A stretch of 64,000 nucleotides of DNA from Hirsutella rhossiliensis (GCF_020360975.1 NW_025408667.1:11929413-11993412), one strand, 5' to 3'; counted from the first letter of the stretch, positions 31,946 through 42,952 are shown. A program made the numbers and translations. Notes: generated by a model not told the origin, from the letters alone.

Positions 31946-33133
31946 TGAGAGTGGCGAACCGCGTGTTCACGGAGCGTCCGCTATCACAGGTCGAGGTCGT
32001 CGCTCACCTTCTCGGATATCCGGCCGAGTTCACCGACAGCAGCGCGTGGGCGTACCTGAACTGTTCTCTGCTGTACTGGGAAGTCTTTCGGCGATGGCGG
32101 CATCTCCGAGAAGCCAGTGGCGCTGCGGCTATGGATGACACCTTGGATGAGTCGGTCGTCGTCGAAGAAGAAGGCCTGAGAATCTCCCACGTCGAGGCGT
32201 ACCAGCACCGGGAGAGCTGCTGAAAGGCCTATGCCTGTATGACTACATATCGATCGTCAGACTGAAACGCATCGGCAACGACGAGAGCTGGGCGGCTTGG
32301 GGGGAGATGTCTTTCGAGGATGGATGGGCGCCGGGACGACGCTGGGTTCAGGTGCTCAGGCGGCCGGGCAAGCACGCTACCGTCTGCCTCGACGGCTACC
32401 TGAGCAAGGACTTCACCTACGATGACGAGTCGTGCTACCGGAGGTGTGTATGGCAACTGCTCTGTCAGCGGGCATTATCGGAGAGGCTAACCCACCCCTG
32501 AAGGGCAGCCGTGCAGCATCTTGCGCTGTTCGTGCCGTGGAGTCCTTCCTGGGCGAAGGAACAGGTGAGATCAACAGCATCTGGGCGCGGGCTCGAGACG
32601 CTATGGCCCCGAGAATATCATGTCTCGTCGACAACGTGCAGCTGCTTCGACGATCCGCCGAAGACGCAAAACGCGACGCCAAGCAATGGGCAGCCTCGTC
32701 CGGCGATGGCGACCCGACGGTCGCACACGTCGAGGAGGGTGGAGCAGGCGAGGCGGGCGCGGAGTCTGCAGCGACATATCAGCCCAACAGCATCGGAGAC
32801 GCAACGCGGCTCATCGACGTCGTCCGAGGTGCAGTGGGAGCGAATCAGGTGACGGCCAAGTCGCCGGAGCTCATGGCAATGATACAGCAGCTCTGTCGGT
32901 TTCAGCAATCGGCGCTGCGCTCGACGGCCGAGCTCGAGGCCACGGCGCTGATCGAACGAGGAGAGGCGGTTAAGCATGCCGGGGCGGGTATTTTCCGGGG
33001 CCGCACTACCGCCGCAGGATCAGGTCAAGGCTATCAAGTCGCAGCAGGTAAGTGCCTCGAAGGAGAGGAGAGGATGATCCAAGGGATACAAAGCACGCTC
33101 GCCGCCTGGGAAAGCCATCGCCGCGCAGCGTTG
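31945..33133 (+). pseudogene. Helitron-2 region between Rep and helicase
   Basis: Frame 31945-32223 reads MRVANRVFTERPLSQVEVVA, HLLGYPAEFTDSSAWAYLNC, matching the part after the tyrosine motif in fungal Helitrons. Frame 32432-33175 (MLPEVCMATALSAGIIGEAN) is a 247-codon open stretch, rich in Ala and Gln toward the middle, with no motif I can name. It ends at the first copy of the helicase triplication. Confidence 0.55.
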
Positions 33134-34210
33134 CGAAGGGTGATGACCGGTTTCGGGAGGACGAGGTCGAAATGACGATGGCCGACTCCGACGAGACCGC
33201 TATCGACGCAGGGGCGGGAATGGACGTTCAGTTTGGCCCATCAACCTCCTTCCTCGCGGCGGGCAAGGTGTTGGCAACACGGCTGACGCTGAACAAGAGG
33301 CAGTCCATCGCTTTTCTGATAATATGCCGCCAGCTCGATTTGATGCAGCAGACCGACGGGGCGATGCCTGCCAGCTGCGCCAGTTCGTCGGTGGCGAGGG
33401 CGGTACCGGCAAGTCGCGAATCATCGAGGCACTCGTCGAGCTGTTCAGTAAAAGAGCCTTTCGAATCGTCTGCTGATCACGGCGACGTCGGGGACTGCGG
33501 CGGCGCGGATCAACGGCATCACGATCCACTCCGCCTGCGGGTTCACTAAAGACCAAGGGGCGGGGGGCGCGAACATGGTCAAAGACCTTGACGGGTGCGG
33601 CTGCCGAAACAGGCGGAGCGGTTCATCCACGGCCAGTCTCGAATGGATTGGCAGGAGAAGGATATGCTCGTCATCGACGAGGTGAGCATGCTCGGGGCGC
33701 GGACGCTGCACGCCGTGAACGAGCGGCTTCGCCGGCTTCGCGGATCGCGGCAAGATTTCGGGGGGATCCCCATCGTCCTCTTCTGCGGAGATTTTCAGCA
33801 GTTCCGGCCGGTCCAAGAGAGGTCGATCGTCCTGCCTAGCGCGGCCATCTCGTGGGACGTAGACAACTCGTTCAAGGCCGAGCAGCGTCACCAGCACGAC
33901 AAAGCGCACGCACTGTGGAAGAGGTTCACGACGGTCGTCATGCTGGACGAGCAGATGCGCGCCGCCGGCGACCCGGAGCTGCAGAGGCTGCTGAAGCGGA
34001 TCCGTCTAGGCGTGCAGGATCGGACGGATCTAAACCTCCTCAACTCAAGGTGCTACCGGGAGGAAGGCGGATCCCTTGGGAGACGGGCATCACCGTGGTG
34101 ACGCCGCTCAATAGGAATCGGTGGAACCTGAACATGGAGGCGAGCCTGGCGTTCCGGGTCCAGCAGCGGTCGACGATGCGCATTTTCATCTCCGAGCACA
34201 AGTGGAAGGG
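33134..34210 (+). repeat. Helicase tandem triplication, unit 1
   Basis: First of three consecutive near-identical segments of about 1077 bp, each starting GCGAAGGGTGATGACCGG and ending AAGTGGAAGG. It encodes, in changing frames, the start of the Helitron-2 helicase: Walker A GGEGGTGKSRIIEALVELFS, then TATSGTAAARINGITIHSA, Walker B DMLVIDEVSMLG, GGIPIVLFCGDFQQFRPV and QRHQHDKAHALWKRFTTVVM. The unit differs from units 2 and 3 only by run-length changes that I could see (for example GGGGCGGGGGGCGCG). Confidence 0.95.
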
Positions 34211-35286
34211 CGAAGGGTGATGACCGGTTTCGGGGAGGACGAGGTCGAAATGACGATGGCCGACTCCGACGAGACCGCTATCGACGCAGGGGCGGGAATG
34301 GACGTTCAGTTTGGCCCATCAACCTCCTTCCTCGCGGCGGGCAAGGTGTTGGCAACACGGCTGACGCTGAACAAGAGGCAGTCCATCGCTTTTCTGATAA
34401 TATGCCGCCAGCTCGATTTGATGCAGCAGACCGACGGGGCGATGCCTGCCAGCTGCGCCAGTTCGTCGGTGGCGAGGGCGGTACCGGCAAGTCGCGAATC
34501 ATCGAGGCACTCGTCGAGCTGTTCAGTAAAAGAGCCTTTCGAATCGTCTGCTGATCACGGCGACGTCGGGGACTGCGGCGGCGCGGATCAACGGCATCAC
34601 GATCCACTCCGCCTGCGGGTTCACTAAAGACCAAGGGCGGGGCGCGAACATGGTCAAAGACCTTGACGGGGTGCGGCTGCCGAAACAGGCGGAGCGGTTC
34701 ATCCACGGCCAGTCTCGAATGGATTGGCAGGAGAAGGATATGCTCGTCATCGACGAGGTGAGCATGCTCGGGGCGCGGACGCTGCACGCCGTGAACGAGC
34801 GGCTTCGCCGGCTTCGCGGATCGCGGCAAGATTTCGGGGGGATCCCCATCGTCCTCTTCTGCGGAGATTTTCAGCAGTTCCGGCCGGTCCAAGAGAGGTC
34901 GATCGTCCTGCCTAGCGCGGCCATCTCGTGGGACGTAGACAACTCGTTCAAGGCCGAGCAGCGTCACCAGCACGACAAAGCGCACGCACTGTGGAAGAGG
35001 TTCACGACGGTCGTCATGCTGGACGAGCAGATGCGCGCCGCCGGCGACCCGGAGCTGCAGAGGCTGCTGAAGCGGATCCGTCTAGGCGTGCAGGATCGGA
35101 CGGATCTAAACCTCCTCAACTCAAGGTGCTACCGGGAGGAAGGCGGATCCCTTGGGAGACGGGCATCACCGTGGTGACGCCGCTCAATAGGAATCGGTGG
35201 AACCTGAACATGGAGGCGAGCCTGGCGTTCCGGGTCCAGCAGCGGTCGACGATGCGCATTTTCATCTCCGAGCACAAGTGGAAGGG
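34211..35286 (+). repeat. Helicase tandem triplication, unit 2
   Basis: Starts 1077 bp after unit 1 with the same sequence. The run at 34667-34670 has four G (GACGGGGTGCGG) where units 1 and 3 have three. In this unit the frame from 34650 (MVKDLDGVRLPKQAERFIHG) stays open through Walker B and the motif III region to about 35177. Confidence 0.95.
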
Positions 35287-36357
35287 CGAAGGGTGATGAC
35301 CGGTTTCGGGGAGGACGAGGTCGAAATGACGATGGCCGACTCCGACGAGACCGCTATCGACGCAGGGGCGGGAATGGACGTTCAGTTTGGCCCATCAACC
35401 TCCTTCCTCGCGGCGGGCAAGGTGTTGGCAACACGGCTGACGCTGAACAAGAGGCAGTCCATCGCTTTTCTGATAATATGCCGCCAGCTCGATTTGATGC
35501 AGCAGACCGACGGGGCGATGCCTGCCAGCTGCGCCAGTTCGTCGGTGGCGAGGGCGGTACCGGCAAGTCGCGAATCATCGAGGCACTCGTCGAGCTGTTC
35601 AGTAAAAGAGCCTTTCGATCGTCTGCTGATCACGGCGACGTCGGGGACTGCGGCGGCGCGGATCAACGGCATCACGATCCACTCCGCCTGCGGGTTCACT
35701 AAAGACCAAGGGCGGGGCGCGAACATGGTCAAAGACCTTGACGGGTGCGGCTGCCGAAACAGGCGGAGCGGTTCATCCACGGCCAGTCTCGAATGGATTG
35801 GCAGGAGAAGGATATGCTCGTCATCGACGAGGTGAGCATGCTCGGGGCGCGGACGCTGCACGCCGTGAACGAGCGGCTTCGCCGGCTTCGCGGATCGCGG
35901 CAAGATTTCGGGGGGATCCCCATCGTCCTCTTCTGCGGAGATTTTCAGCAGTTCCGGCCGGTCCAAGAGAGGTCGATCGTCCTGCCTAGCGCGGCCATCT
36001 CGTGGGACGTAGACAACTCGTTCAAGGCCGAGCAGCGTCACCAGCACGACAAAGCGCACGCACTGTGGAAGAGGTTCACGACGGTCGTCATGCTGGACGA
36101 GCAGATGCGCGCCGCCGGCGACCCGGAGCTGCAGAGGCTGCTGAAGCGGATCCGTCTAGGCGTGCAGGATCGGACGGATCTAAACCTCCTCAACTCAAGG
36201 TGCTACCGGGAGGAAGGCGGATCCTTGGGAGACGGGCATCACCGTGGTGACGCCGCTCAATAGGAATCGGTGGAACCTGAACATGGAGGCGAGCCTGGCG
36301 TTCCGGGTCCAGCAGCGGTCGACGATGCGCATTTTCATCTCCGAGCACAAGTGGAAG
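35287..36357 (+). repeat. Helicase tandem triplication, unit 3
   Basis: Third copy, starting 1076 bp after unit 2. It has CTTTCGATCG where the others have CTTTCGAATCG, and GGATCCTTGGG where they have GGATCCCTTGGG. It runs on into the unique helicase C-terminus (AAGTGGAAGGAGGAGCTGCC) without the junction seen at the ends of units 1 and 2, so it is the copy connected to the rest of the gene. Confidence 0.95.
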
Positions 36358-37088
36358 GAGGAGCTGCCGACGGAGGAAGAGGCGATCATGATACTCAACC
36401 AGGGCGACGATAGCGCGATCCCGGTGCCGGCCGTCTTCATGTTCGTGGCCGGATGCCCATCGTCGTGAACCACAACACCCACCAGGGGCTGAAGCTAGTG
36501 AACGGCGCGAGCTACTCGGCGGTGGAGGTCATTGTCGACAAGGCGTACCCGGGGCATCGGATCTCGGCCGATATGACGATCCACTTCGGGCCGCCGGCGG
36601 GGATCATTCTCGAATCGGAGACGACGAGATATCTCCACTTCGTCGGGATGCCGCCGGGCACGATCTTGTTGACACCCATGACCGTTAAGATACAGTGCCA
36701 GCGAAAAAGGCCGTAGCAACGCAACGACGTCAGCCGAAAGGGTTTGCCGTGCGCAGCAGCGTTCGCGTGCACGGACTACAAGGTGCAGGGCAAAACGCTG
36801 GAGCGCGTGGCCCTCGAGCTGCGAGGGACACGGACGACGAAGATGGATGGAACGGTGGTGCCCTCGCAGTGCGACCCGTACGGCCTGTACGTGCAGCTAT
36901 CGCGCTGCCGAACTCTAGACGGCATCATGCTCGTGTCCAAGGTGCGGGACAGAGACTTGGTGGGCAACCGGGTCCCCGAGGAGATGACTGCCGCACAGGC
37001 CAGGCTCGAGGTACTGAGCGAGAGGACCGTTGAGGAGGCGTTGCGCTGGCTGGACGGTGATGCTGAAGAGTCAAGGCGGCCGCGCTAG
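36244..37088 (+). pseudogene. Helitron-2 helicase C-terminus
   Basis: Follows unit 3: PLNRNRWNLNMEASLAFRVQ and LPTEEEAIMILNQGDDSAIP, then one frame over MPIVVNHNTHQGLKLVNGAS and PPAGIILESE. The end frame (36744-37088) has the helicase motif ACTDYKVQGKTLERVALEL and GLYVQLSRCRTLDGIMLVS, the final motif of PIF1-type Helitron helicases. It stops at 37086-37088 after DAEESRRPR. A frame change is present at about 36715. Confidence 0.88.
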
Positions 37089-37203
37089 GTGACGCGATGA
37101 AGAGTTCGGCAGGCGGGAAGAGTCGGCAGGCGGCAGACAGGGTGGGAGGCGCCTAGTGGTGGGATAAGGCACGCGAAAAGGCAACAGAAGCCGGGGGAAG
37201 GGC

Positions 37204-37330
37204 AGCGACCAACGAGGAGGGAGGCAAGGAGGGACCAATCACAAGGGACCAATCAAGGGGCGGAGAACTTTTTGGGGGAGAGGGCGGGGTCTGCGGGGCA
37301 CGTTAGAAGGCCTTTCGTTCCTCAAGGCAC
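37204..37330 (+). repeat. 125-bp repeat, copy A
   Basis: AGCGACCAACGAGGAGGGAG onward to CTCAAGGCA recurs at 40319-40445 with few changes, mostly in run length. It contains two GGGACCAATCA-type units. The end, AGAAGGCCTTTCGTTCCTCA, is repeated once more as a 31-bp tandem (37300-37360). Confidence 0.9.
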
Positions 37331-37902
37331 ACGTTAGAAGGCCTTTCGTTCCTCAAGGCAAACGCCCTTCGGGCTGAACAATTGTCTGCGCGCCCCCGGG
37401 TCATCCTGACTGTGAGTCAGATGATGACATGCCCGACGCGGATACACCAGAGCCGCCATTGAACAGTAGTCATATGACGCTCGCAGAGAAAGCCGGACTT
37501 ATCAAGAAGTGGGCCGACAACAAACAAAAGCATGTTCGCAAGAAGAGAGACAAGAACAGCCACGTCTATTGGTATATGCAGAGGAAGCTATAGACAGAAG
37601 CTTTTACTCAGAGGATAAGGATGGGCCGAAGATCTTCCAAGAGTTCCGGTGGACTTGTATAGAGTGCCTTCAAAATCCCAATACTCTTCGGAAGAGATTC
37701 CAGGTCCTCGAATAGAACCGCCGAGGGTTACCTCTGGCATGGGAGACCATTTAAAAATCCACGGTATTACGAAGGAATCTCACCACGCTCGAATTAATGG
37801 ATACGGCCGCGCCATTGGTGGAGGAGATTATACAGAGGCAGACGCATGGAGCGGTCGACCTAGGCAGAGAGCAAGACTCACAGCAAAGGAGTCTATCCGC
37901 CG

Positions 37903-39744
37903 GTGGTTTGTAAAACACCGACAACCCTTCTCTGTTGTCGAGACTCCTGCTTTTCAAGAGATGTTCTTGGCTCACAACACAACATGTGTGTACAGGAGTC
38001 GTATAACGTTACGCAATCATATATATACAGACTTTGTCGAACGCAGGAGAAGCTGAAGATTGAGCTTGAGTACAATTGTGCCACCATCTCGTTCACCCTT
38101 GATATCTGGACAGCACCGAATCGGGTGCCCATTTTCGCCATTATTGCGCACTGGATTACACCGGAGTTTGAGGAGAGAGAGGAAGTTATTGAGTTTATTG
38201 AGCTCAAAAGATCTCACACTGGCAAACAATTAGCTGAGATAGTTGAGAGGACGCTTGAGGAGCTCAGGCTCAAGCCTAAGCTTCTCGCCATTACGGGAGA
38301 CAACGCCGGCAATAACGGCACGCTCTGTCAGTCTTTGTACGATTCTCTCAAGACCAAATTCGACGACAAGGTGAGCCCAATAGGAGGCCCCATGCGCTTT
38401 CACGGCAGGAAGAGTTGGATCCGCTGTCTAGCTCATATTACCTCGCTCATTTGTGAGGGCGTCTTGCAAGATCTCAAAGCAGGCACAGCGAAGGAAGCCA
38501 AGAAGATGCTTGACAAGTGGGACGAAGAGAATAAAAGCAACAACTACACCATTCCGGGAGACTCTAGTCGAAGTGGGATTGCCAAAATCCGCCTCCTCAA
38601 TCTCTGGATGTTGAGATCCGGGTCTAGGGAGCAAGACTTCAAAAGCATGCCGCGCACGCACTACCGGAAGCCAACCTACGATGTCGACACTCGCTGGAAT
38701 TCGGCCTACGACATGATTGACCAATTCCTCGAGCTTGAGGCAGAGTATACTGAGTTCGTTGATACTCACCCGCAAGTCAAGTGCCTCCTGCCCTTATCAG
38801 AAGAGATTGTCGCTCTCTATCAACTGCGGAAGGTTCTGAAGCCGTTTAAAGACCACACTCTGAAAGTCTCCGAAGTTATGCCGCCGATCTCACAAAGTCT
38901 CGATATCTATTGGGATTTGGAAGCTCTCCTTGATGATGTAGTCGAAGGAGTTGGCGACTTTACAGACCTTGATATGTCCATTCGAGACGCCTTCTCGAAG
39001 GGCAAAGCAAAACACGTTACTTATATGAAGAAGCTTGACGATCAAATGATGCTATTCGCAGCTCACATCCTGGATCCGCGTTATAAAACTCACCAATTGG
39101 AAATGATGATACCGGATCAATACTCTGAGATTATGGCTAAAGTCAAGAAGTATTTTAAAACGGAGTGGCCGGAGCTAGCAGCATTGAATGCCACAAACTC
39201 AACTATGAGCCAATCCAGACCAGCTGAGCGTCCTCAAGGAGTCTCCATTGCGCAATGGAGAGCCATCCAAATGAAGAAGGCGAGGGAGGCGGAGACGGGC
39301 GCGGCGATCCCTATTTCGGAGCTTGAACGGTGGTTTGCAGCTCCTCGAATAGAGTTCGACGAGTCTATTGCAAAGTCTCCAGACTTCCTACTGAAGTGGT
39401 GGAAAGAACACAAGGTCGAGTGGCCACTTTTGGCTGCGGCGGCGCGTGATCTTCTCTCTGTCTCTGGCTCTGAAGTTGACGTGGAACGCCTCTTTAGCGG
39501 TTGTAGAGACGAATTCGGTATCCGCCGTCACGCCTTGAAGGCAGATACGGTGCGAGTACTAACACTTTTACGGAGTGCTTATACTCAGGAAGATAAGATC
39601 GATCAGGCGTTGATTAAGGCGGCCATGGAGTATGACATCCTGCCCTTTGCCAATAGTATTATTTGGAGACCAGACCACATTCCGGGCAAGCTGGAAGATG
39701 GTATGTATGGATATACCCTCATTATATATGTAGGTATATGCTAA
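37903..39744 (+). CDS. hAT-4 transposase, 613-codon open frame
   Basis: The longest unbroken transposon frame after Gypsy-1 pol. Motifs in order: ISFTLDIWTAPNRVPIFAII (near residue 85), LLAITGDNAGNNGTLCQSL (160), RCLAHITSLICEGVLQDLK (200), YDVDTRWNSAYDMIDQFLEL (270), LFAAHILDPRYKTHQLEM (390), and the hATC domain WWKEHKVEWPLLAAAARDLL, EVDVERLFSGCRD (535-565). The BED finger is not in this frame; part of it may be in 37649-37730 (FRWTCIECLQNPN), so the N-terminus is split by a frame change or intron. The first residues before the TQSYIYRLCRTQEKL region are doubtful. Catalytic Asp and Glu residues appear present. Confidence 0.88.
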   Translation: MVCKTPTTLLCCRDSCFSRDVLGSQHNMCVQESYNVTQSYIYRLCRTQEKLKIELEYNCATISFTLDIWTAPNRVPIFAIIAHWITPEFEEREEVIEFIELKRSHTGKQLAEIVERTLEELRLKPKLLAITGDNAGNNGTLCQSLYDSLKTKFDDKVSPIGGPMRFHGRKSWIRCLAHITSLICEGVLQDLKAGTAKEAKKMLDKWDEENKSNNYTIPGDSSRSGIAKIRLLNLWMLRSGSREQDFKSMPRTHYRKPTYDVDTRWNSAYDMIDQFLELEAEYTEFVDTHPQVKCLLPLSEEIVALYQLRKVLKPFKDHTLKVSEVMPPISQSLDIYWDLEALLDDVVEGVGDFTDLDMSIRDAFSKGKAKHVTYMKKLDDQMMLFAAHILDPRYKTHQLEMMIPDQYSEIMAKVKKYFKTEWPELAALNATNSTMSQSRPAERPQGVSIAQWRAIQMKKAREAETGAAIPISELERWFAAPRIEFDESIAKSPDFLLKWWKEHKVEWPLLAAAARDLLSVSGSEVDVERLFSGCRDEFGIRRHALKADTVRVLTLLRSAYTQEDKIDQALIKAAMEYDILPFANSIIWRPDHIPGKLEDGMYGYTLIIYVGIC

Positions 39745-40318
39745 TCTGTGTTCAGGCGAGAATCCTCCTTAACCTCTTCCTCCCACCGAGGCTCCCACCG
39801 AACCCCCTACCCCCAAACCTCCTGCATCCCAAGCCGATAAGTCTGCGATATCAACCCCCTGTCTAGATACAATGGAGGCTTCGGAGGATTGGGGCTCTAA
39901 GAGTGTAGCCGTGTACAGTGGCGGATTCGAACGCGTTGTACCGACGTATTTTGAGGATTCGGCAGAGCTTTGAAAGTGCTTATTTTCAGTCGATTTGCCT
40001 AGGACAGGCGGATCAGTATTTATGTAAGTTAATTTTTGTAGTATTCGGGATTATCGACTTCTTAGAAGGCTATAACTTAAAACTATATACTACTTATTGG
40101 CGTTTTGAGGCATCTTTGCAATCGCTCAGGTACACACCAAATTCACTTCGTTTAGGGATCCTTCAAACCATTCATGAATGGCCTGAATTGGCCCAAACCC
40201 AACTTGAATCGCGAAAATTGGAGCTTGAAGATTTTGAATCAAGATCCAAAAAATTCAATTCATTTGATTCATCCTTCATTCAAAATCTTCAAAAAATTCA
40301 CCTTCGTCTATCACCCCT
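39745..40318. other. hAT-4 3' non-coding region
   Basis: AT-rich sequence with subterminal inverted repeats and several short TTCAAA and GAATC repeats, as usual for a hAT terminus. No gene. Confidence 0.55.
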
Positions 40319-40445
40319 AGCGACCAACAAGGAGGGAGGCAAGGAGGGACCAATCACAAGGGACCAATCAAGGGGCGGAGAACTTTTGGGGGGAGAGGGC
40401 GGGGTCTGCGGGGCACGTTAGAAAGGCCTTTCGTTCCTCAAGGCA
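40319..40445 (+). repeat. 125-bp repeat, copy B
   Basis: Same as 37204-37330, with AACAAGG instead of AACGAGG and different run lengths (CTTTTGGGGGGAG, TTAGAAAGGCC). It directly follows the hAT-4 right end. Confidence 0.9.
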
Positions 40446-40508
40446 TTGGGAAACTTATTCTGATTAATGTATAGTCAGCCTTCGGCTGAACAAATGATCA
40501 GACAGCTA

Positions 40509-42356
40509 AGTCCCTGCACATAGAAATGGGCACCCCCCTGTTTTGGGCACCCAAGATGGGTGCCCAACCTAAACGGCTGCGTCAACTTCAACAGCAAATT
40601 TCACCGCGGAAACGCATCCAATCTGCTAAAAAATTGACGCATGTGTCTTCAAGCCACTACTGATGAAATATACAGAGTCTGACATTCACAGCGCCCTTGA
40701 GGCAATCGCCAATGGCGGATCCGCCAGAAGGCTGCTCGCGATTGGGGCGTCCTGAGGGCAACTCTTTACAATCGCATGCATGGTCACGAATGCAGAAAGG
40801 ATGCATTTTCTGCTCTTCAGAGGCTTTCTCAGACACAGGAAAAGCAACTTACCGAATGGATTCTCATTCAGGACGCCTTGGGCCTTCCTCCCACTCACTC
40901 GCAGATCAGGCAGTTCGCGCAGCGCATGCTCGCCGTCAAAGGAGACCACACACCGCTCGGAAAACACTGGATGCAAGCATTTTTAAGACGAAATCCTGCA
41001 GTTCGGACCCAGAAGTGCCATCACAGAGACTCTGCGCGTGTCAACGGCGCTTCTACCGAGGTAATTCGGCCTTGGTTCAACAATTTCTTCCTTCCGAGAT
41101 TCTGGCTATTAAGCCGGAGAACAGGTACAACATGGATGAAGCAGGCATCATGGAAGGACTTGGGGAGAATGGCCTGGTCGTTGGCAGTGCTGAAAACGAT
41201 CTGTACAAAAGAAGACGCCTGGTTCTCGGGTCTGGACGTCGTTCATCGAGTGCGTGTCCGCTGCCGGCACCTTCCTCCCTCCACCCGTCATTTTCAAGGG
41301 CAAATCGGTCCAGCAACAGTGGTTCCCAGAAGATCTCAGTACTTTTAGTGACTGGCAATTCACTGCGACAAAGAACGGCTGGACTTCGGACCAAACTGCG
41401 GTGGAGTGGCTCGAAAAAGGGGTCATTTCAAGAACCCAGCCACCCGACCCTTCGGAGCGAAGACTGCTAGTATTGGACGGCCACGGAAGTCACGAGACGG
41501 TTGACTTCATGTATCTATGCTACCAGCATCAGATTCACCTTCTTTCTTACCTCCCCATACCTCTCATGTGCTGCAACCGCTCGATTTGTCTGTCTTCTCC
41601 GCTCTTAAGCACTACTACCGCAAACAGGTCGGATTTCTCAGCCTCCTGACCGATTCAAGCCCAGTCGGCAAGCAAAACTTTCTTTCCTGCTACCAGAAAG
41701 CACGCGAGCAAGCGCTCACTGTGTCAAACATCAAGGGTGGCTGGAAAGCGACGGGTTTGTGGCCGGTGTCGATGGCGAAGCCACTTTTGAGCCCTCTTCT
41801 GCTGGAGAACAGCAACAGACGCAAAAGAACGCGAAAAATGTGGCCAATGCATTCAATAGCCACTTACCCACCAGTGACTGGCAATCAGACACATCCCAGA
41901 TTGCGTGGTCGACCCGAGGCGCTCGCAAGATCTGAAGGTTCAGGTAGTTCAATTCAACCAGCTAGACGACGACGTGCCCACGAAGAGATTGCTGTTCAGG
42001 AAGATCACAAAGGGTTTGACGAGAAGGATGGCCTTTTAGCAAAAGCTCAATTGCAGATTCAGGCACTGGAAACACAATTGGCGGCCGTCAAGCCGAAAAA
42101 GGAAGAGGGTGGTCACGAGCCCGAATTCGAGGTTCGCCAATATTGAGGCAATACGACGGGCGCAGGAGGAGGTGAACGCAGCTGAGAATGAAGAATCTGA
42201 TGAAACCGAAGCTGAGGTTTCAGAAATAGGTGACGATTGTATCGTAGTGCACGGTGGTGGGCAGTGAGAAGGGATTGAATTAATGGTGTTGAAAATGGTC
42301 GTGATTTTTTTGGGGTGCCCAAAACAGGGGGGTGCCCATTTCTATGTGCAGGGACT
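40509..42356 (+). mobile_element. Fot1-1: Fot1/pogo-type transposon
   Basis: A 1848-bp element flanked by TA duplications (40507-40508 and 42357-42358). Its terminal inverted repeats of about 44 bp begin AGTCCCTGCACATAGAAATG and run through a six-C run (40509-40552 and 42313-42356). Size, TA target and DDE_1 transposase fit Fot1 elements. A second copy, in inverted orientation, is at 43382-45227. Confidence 0.95.
40663..42146 (+). pseudogene. Fot1-1 transposase (HTH and DDE_1)
   Basis: Starts MKYTESDIHSALEAIANGGS, a psq-type HTH, and continues across several frames: THSQIRQFAQRMLAVKGDHT and LGKHWMQAFLRRNP (CENP-B-like HTH), then the DDE core with RYNMDEAGIMEGLGENGLVV, RRLLVLDGHGSHETVDFMYL and PPHTSHVLQPLDLSVFSALK, and GGWKATGLWPVSMAKPLL. 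The end is a coiled-coil-like Gln/Glu-rich tail stopping at 42146. Breaks at several points match run-length differences from Fot1-2 (GCCAGAAGG versus GCCAAGAAGG, GGCTTTCTC versus GGCTTCTC). Confidence 0.9.
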
Positions 42357-42358
42357 TA

Positions 42359-42775
42359 GTCCCATTTCCCGGAGCTGCGGTTGCTCCAGCGGCAGCTCCG
42401 AGGCTGCCGGTTGTAGTCGGCGCGGCACTGGCGACGGACGTTATTGTTGCCAGGACAAGCTATCCACCTCATCGTTAGCAAGTGGTCAGGGCTGGGGGCC
42501 CAGGTAGATTGCAGCATACAGTTTGTATGAGGCGCATCTTGGTATACTCGACTTTGGTTGTGTTGGAGAAAGCGCTTGGATGTTTTATGGACGCAAAGCT
42601 AGATTTGTTAGTAGCAAGGGGCACAGCAGATATATATAAACCCCCGGAGATGTAATAACTCACATTATTTGCTATTACAATTTCAATAACAGCGATGCAC
42701 GTATTTCTTATCGAAGGCGAGGCCATAGGGGCTGCTATAATAGGCTGTAATCTTAAGGTTAGATGAGGTCTAGGT
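42359..42775. other. Gap between Fot1-1 and Gypsy-2, no gene
   Basis: About 420 bp. I see a small GC-rich palindromic stretch (GGAGCTGCGGTTGCTCCAGC) and a TATA-like AGATATATATAAACC near 42629, but no gene or terminal repeat. Confidence 0.4.
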
Positions 42776-42952
42776 TGTTACGGGGTCAGCACTGTTGGCA
42801 CAGGTGCTGGGCGTAATTGATGTAAATTGAGCTACAAAGAGTGTAAAAGGGAGACGTGTCTACATCGCTCCCTTTAGGAGTCGTGTCCGTGGCGCTCGCA
42901 CGTGACTAGTCTGGCTATGCCAGATCCACACATAGGGGCGTAGCCCCTTACA
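42776..42952 (-). repeat. Gypsy-2 3' LTR
   Basis: Plus-strand text starts TGTTACGGGGTCAGC and ends GCCCCTTACA. Matches 51020-51194 with a few substitutions and two run-length changes. Confidence 0.92.

Larger units (their letters stand above)
28700..37400 (+). mobile_element. Helitron-2: second rolling-circle transposon, forward strand
   Basis: A second Helitron, of a different lineage from Helitron-1, reads forward: zinc/DUF6570 region (29106-30143), Helitron_like_N (30566-31304), tyrosine region (31700-31945), and a PIF1-like helicase (33140-37088) whose N-terminal segment is triplicated. Downstream of the helicase stop are a GC-rich tail with two 31-bp repeats (37300-37360) and a GCCC-TTC-GGGC hairpin (37365-37375). 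Neither terminus is proven, so the boundaries are approximate. Confidence 0.75.
37361..40318 (+). mobile_element. hAT-4: hAT transposon between 125-bp repeats
   Basis: A hAT transposase gene fills this interval. The right end, CACCTTCGTCTATCACCCCT, stops exactly where the 125-bp repeat copy B begins at 40319, and has an internal inverted repeat (GAAGATTTTGAAT near 40227 and ATTCAAAATCTTC near 40279). No matching left terminus (AGGGGTGATAGACG) is visible before the gene, so the left end is missing or rearranged and the left boundary given is arbitrary. Confidence 0.65.

Noticed and set aside
33200..36059. Long reverse-strand open frames of 118-235 codons repeated in each helicase unit
   Set aside because: They are opposite-strand shadows of the GC-rich helicase coding sequence; the forward strand carries Walker A, Walker B and motif III.
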